A stretch of 19,929 nt of DNA, from NCBI GenBank assembly GCA_965262315.1, contig CBDHFJ010000022.1, positions 1 to 19,929 of the forward strand, in the 5' to 3' direction. The notes beneath the pieces were generated by a model. The model worked only from the letters and a program-made list of their open reading frames with translations. It ran no database searches and was not told where the DNA came from. The number at the start of each line of letters is the position of its first letter. The stretch's first letter is position 1. The position numbers and the translations under genes are program-made. Source of the stretch: JBCCFK01 sp965262315. GTDB taxonomy: Bacteria > Actinomycetota > Acidimicrobiia > Acidimicrobiales > UBA8592. Shown piece by piece: positions 19,098-19,929 of this stretch.

Positions 19098-19361
19098 TCA
19101 GGAGGAGCCGAACTCGCCGCGTTCGATGGCGGCCAGCTGCGGGCGGACGCGGGCGAGGTAGTACCCGCTGATCAGCAGGCCGCCGATCACGGTGAGGATG
19201 CCGAAGGCGACGACACACATCCACAGCACCTGGTTGCGACCGGCGAACGCCCACACCCACTTGGGTCGCGACGCCGCGTCGAGGAAGGCCCAGCCCGTGA
19301 TGGCGAGCGGGATCGCGAGCAGGACCAGGACGCCAGCGGTCACCACGACGTCGACCAGCAT
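19098..19361 (-). CDS. DUF2516-like small membrane protein
   Basis: This 87-residue protein has two predicted membrane helices, about residues 4-27 (VVVTAGVLVLLAIPLAITGWAF) and 47-68 (VLWMCVVAFGILTVIGGLLISG). They are joined by a short loop with DAASRPKWVWAFAGRN, and a charged tail YYLARVRPQLAAIERGEFG follows. This layout and the Y-L-x-x-V-R-P-x-L tail resemble the actinobacterial DUF2516 family, whose function is unknown. ATG 19361 is chosen because the longer in-frame version to 19463 runs into the upstream hydrolase gene and adds low-complexity Ser/Thr/Arg shadow sequence. It starts 19 bp after the hydrolase stop, so the two are probably one operon. It is convergent with gltD, 33 bp away. 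Confidence 0.68.
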   Translation of the reverse strand: MLVDVVVTAGVLVLLAIPLAITGWAFLDAASRPKWVWAFAGRNQVLWMCVVAFGILTVIGGLLISGYYLARVRPQLAAIERGEFGSS

Positions 19362-19380
19362 GGGAGCGAGGGTCAGACCC

Positions 19381-19929
19381 TCAGAACGGGTTGGCGCCGA
19401 GGAAGTCGAGACCGGCGTCGATGAACTCGAAGTTCTTCGGCGTCGCGAAGTGGTCGACGCCACGAAGGGTCTTCAGCGTGGCGTCGGGCAGCGCGGCCAT
19501 GAGCGGGTCGGCCGGGCCTGCGAAGTCCTCGTCGCCCAGCACGACGAGCACGGGGCAGCTCACGGTGGAGAGCACGTCACCGGTCAGGTCGGGCCGAGCG
19601 GTCTTCATCATGGCGACCAGGGACTCCCGGTCGATGTCGGGCGACTCGGCCAGGGCGTGGAAGTGCCGGGCCTCGGGGTCCTCGGGGTCCTCGGCACCGC
19701 CGACGGCGGCAGCGATCCGGCGGCCGCGCTCCTCGTCGCGCTCGAACAGGTTGGTCCCCACACCGGCGACCACCAGGCGGTTGAAGCGGTCGGGGTTCTC
19801 GGCGGCGATGGTCAACAGGATGCGGGCGCCGAGGCTGAACCCGATGGCATCGACGGGTTCGTCCGGGAACTGCGACAGGACGAGGCCCTCCAGGTCCTGG
19901 AACGCCTCCGGGTCGTGGGGCTTGGGGGC
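19381..19929 (-). CDS. Alpha/beta-fold hydrolase (C-terminal part)
   Basis: The frame is open from the right edge for 182 codons, so the N-terminus with the oxyanion-hole strand is missing. The nucleophile elbow is AIGFSLGARIL, with Ser in G-F-S-L-G. The acid is probably the Asp in VLVVLGDEDFAGPADPLMAAL, and the catalytic His is in LRGVDHFATPKN near the end. Thus the triad is complete in the visible part. A lid region lies between (about NLFERDEERGRRIAAAVGGAEDPEDPEARHFHALAESPD). The family covers esterases, lipases, dehalogenases and many others; substrate cannot be told. It ends 19 bp before the DUF2516-like gene. A 9-bp tandem repeat (19671-19688) encodes the EDPEDPEA part of the lid. Confidence 0.85.
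   Translation of the reverse strand, partial: APKPHDPEAFQDLEGLVLSQFPDEPVDAIGFSLGARILLTIAAENPDRFNRLVVAGVGTNLFERDEERGRRIAAAVGGAEDPEDPEARHFHALAESPDIDRESLVAMMKTARPDLTGDVLSTVSCPVLVVLGDEDFAGPADPLMAALPDATLKTLRGVDHFATPKNFEFIDAGLDFLGANPF

Noticed and set aside
19671..19694. 9-bp tandem repeat CCTCGGGGT
   Set aside because: Two copies inside a coding lid region (EDPEDPEA); likely simple slippage with no sign of function.

Overview
The window is GC-rich, densely coded chromosome with GTG starts, 4-bp start/stop overlaps, a mycothiol-type DinB enzyme, a DUF2516-like membrane protein, an actinobacterial LexA box and several apparently leaderless genes. This points to Actinomycetota. An Acidimicrobiia-like lineage (Ilumatobacter relatives) is my best guess, but that is inference from gene content, not a placement. 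I see no insertion sequence, prophage, tRNA, rRNA or CRISPR; this is core-genome sequence with some interesting intergenic DNA.

Layout. 1-585 (-): 5' part of a fatty-acyl-CoA-reductase-like SDR, cut by the left edge, divergent from a TetR regulator (630-1214 +) with an operator palindrome between them. 1218-3904 (-): ddl, a methyltransferase-like protein coupled to it, a 73-aa coiled-coil protein behind a perfect LexA/SOS box, and a mycothiol-dependent DinB-family enzyme. 3932-4094: a short intergenic region filled with inverted repeats and the hppA terminator. 4095-6188 (-): membrane pyrophosphatase HppA. 6345-11368 (+): 5-formyltetrahydrofolate cyclo-ligase, trkA and two different trkH genes joined by GTGA overlaps. 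11396-12673 (-): M18 aminopeptidase. 12964-19064 (+): gltB-gltD. 19098-19929 (-): a DUF2516-like membrane protein and the 3' part of an alpha/beta hydrolase, cut by the right edge.

How the genes work together. The trkA-trkH-trkH operon is a potassium uptake system. It lies beside a pyrophosphatase whose signature residue (Ala479) is that of the potassium-dependent subfamily, so ion uptake and ion pumping are neighbours. GltBD makes glutamate from glutamine and 2-oxoglutarate. Ddl makes the D-Ala-D-Ala dipeptide of peptidoglycan.

The observations most worth following are: (1) the small uncharacterised coiled-coil gene whose promoter is covered by a perfect 30-bp palindrome containing an exact TCGAAC-N4-GTTCGA LexA box; (2) the nested, mutually exclusive inverted repeats upstream of ddl; (3) the paired TrkH paralogues beside a potassium-type pyrophosphatase.
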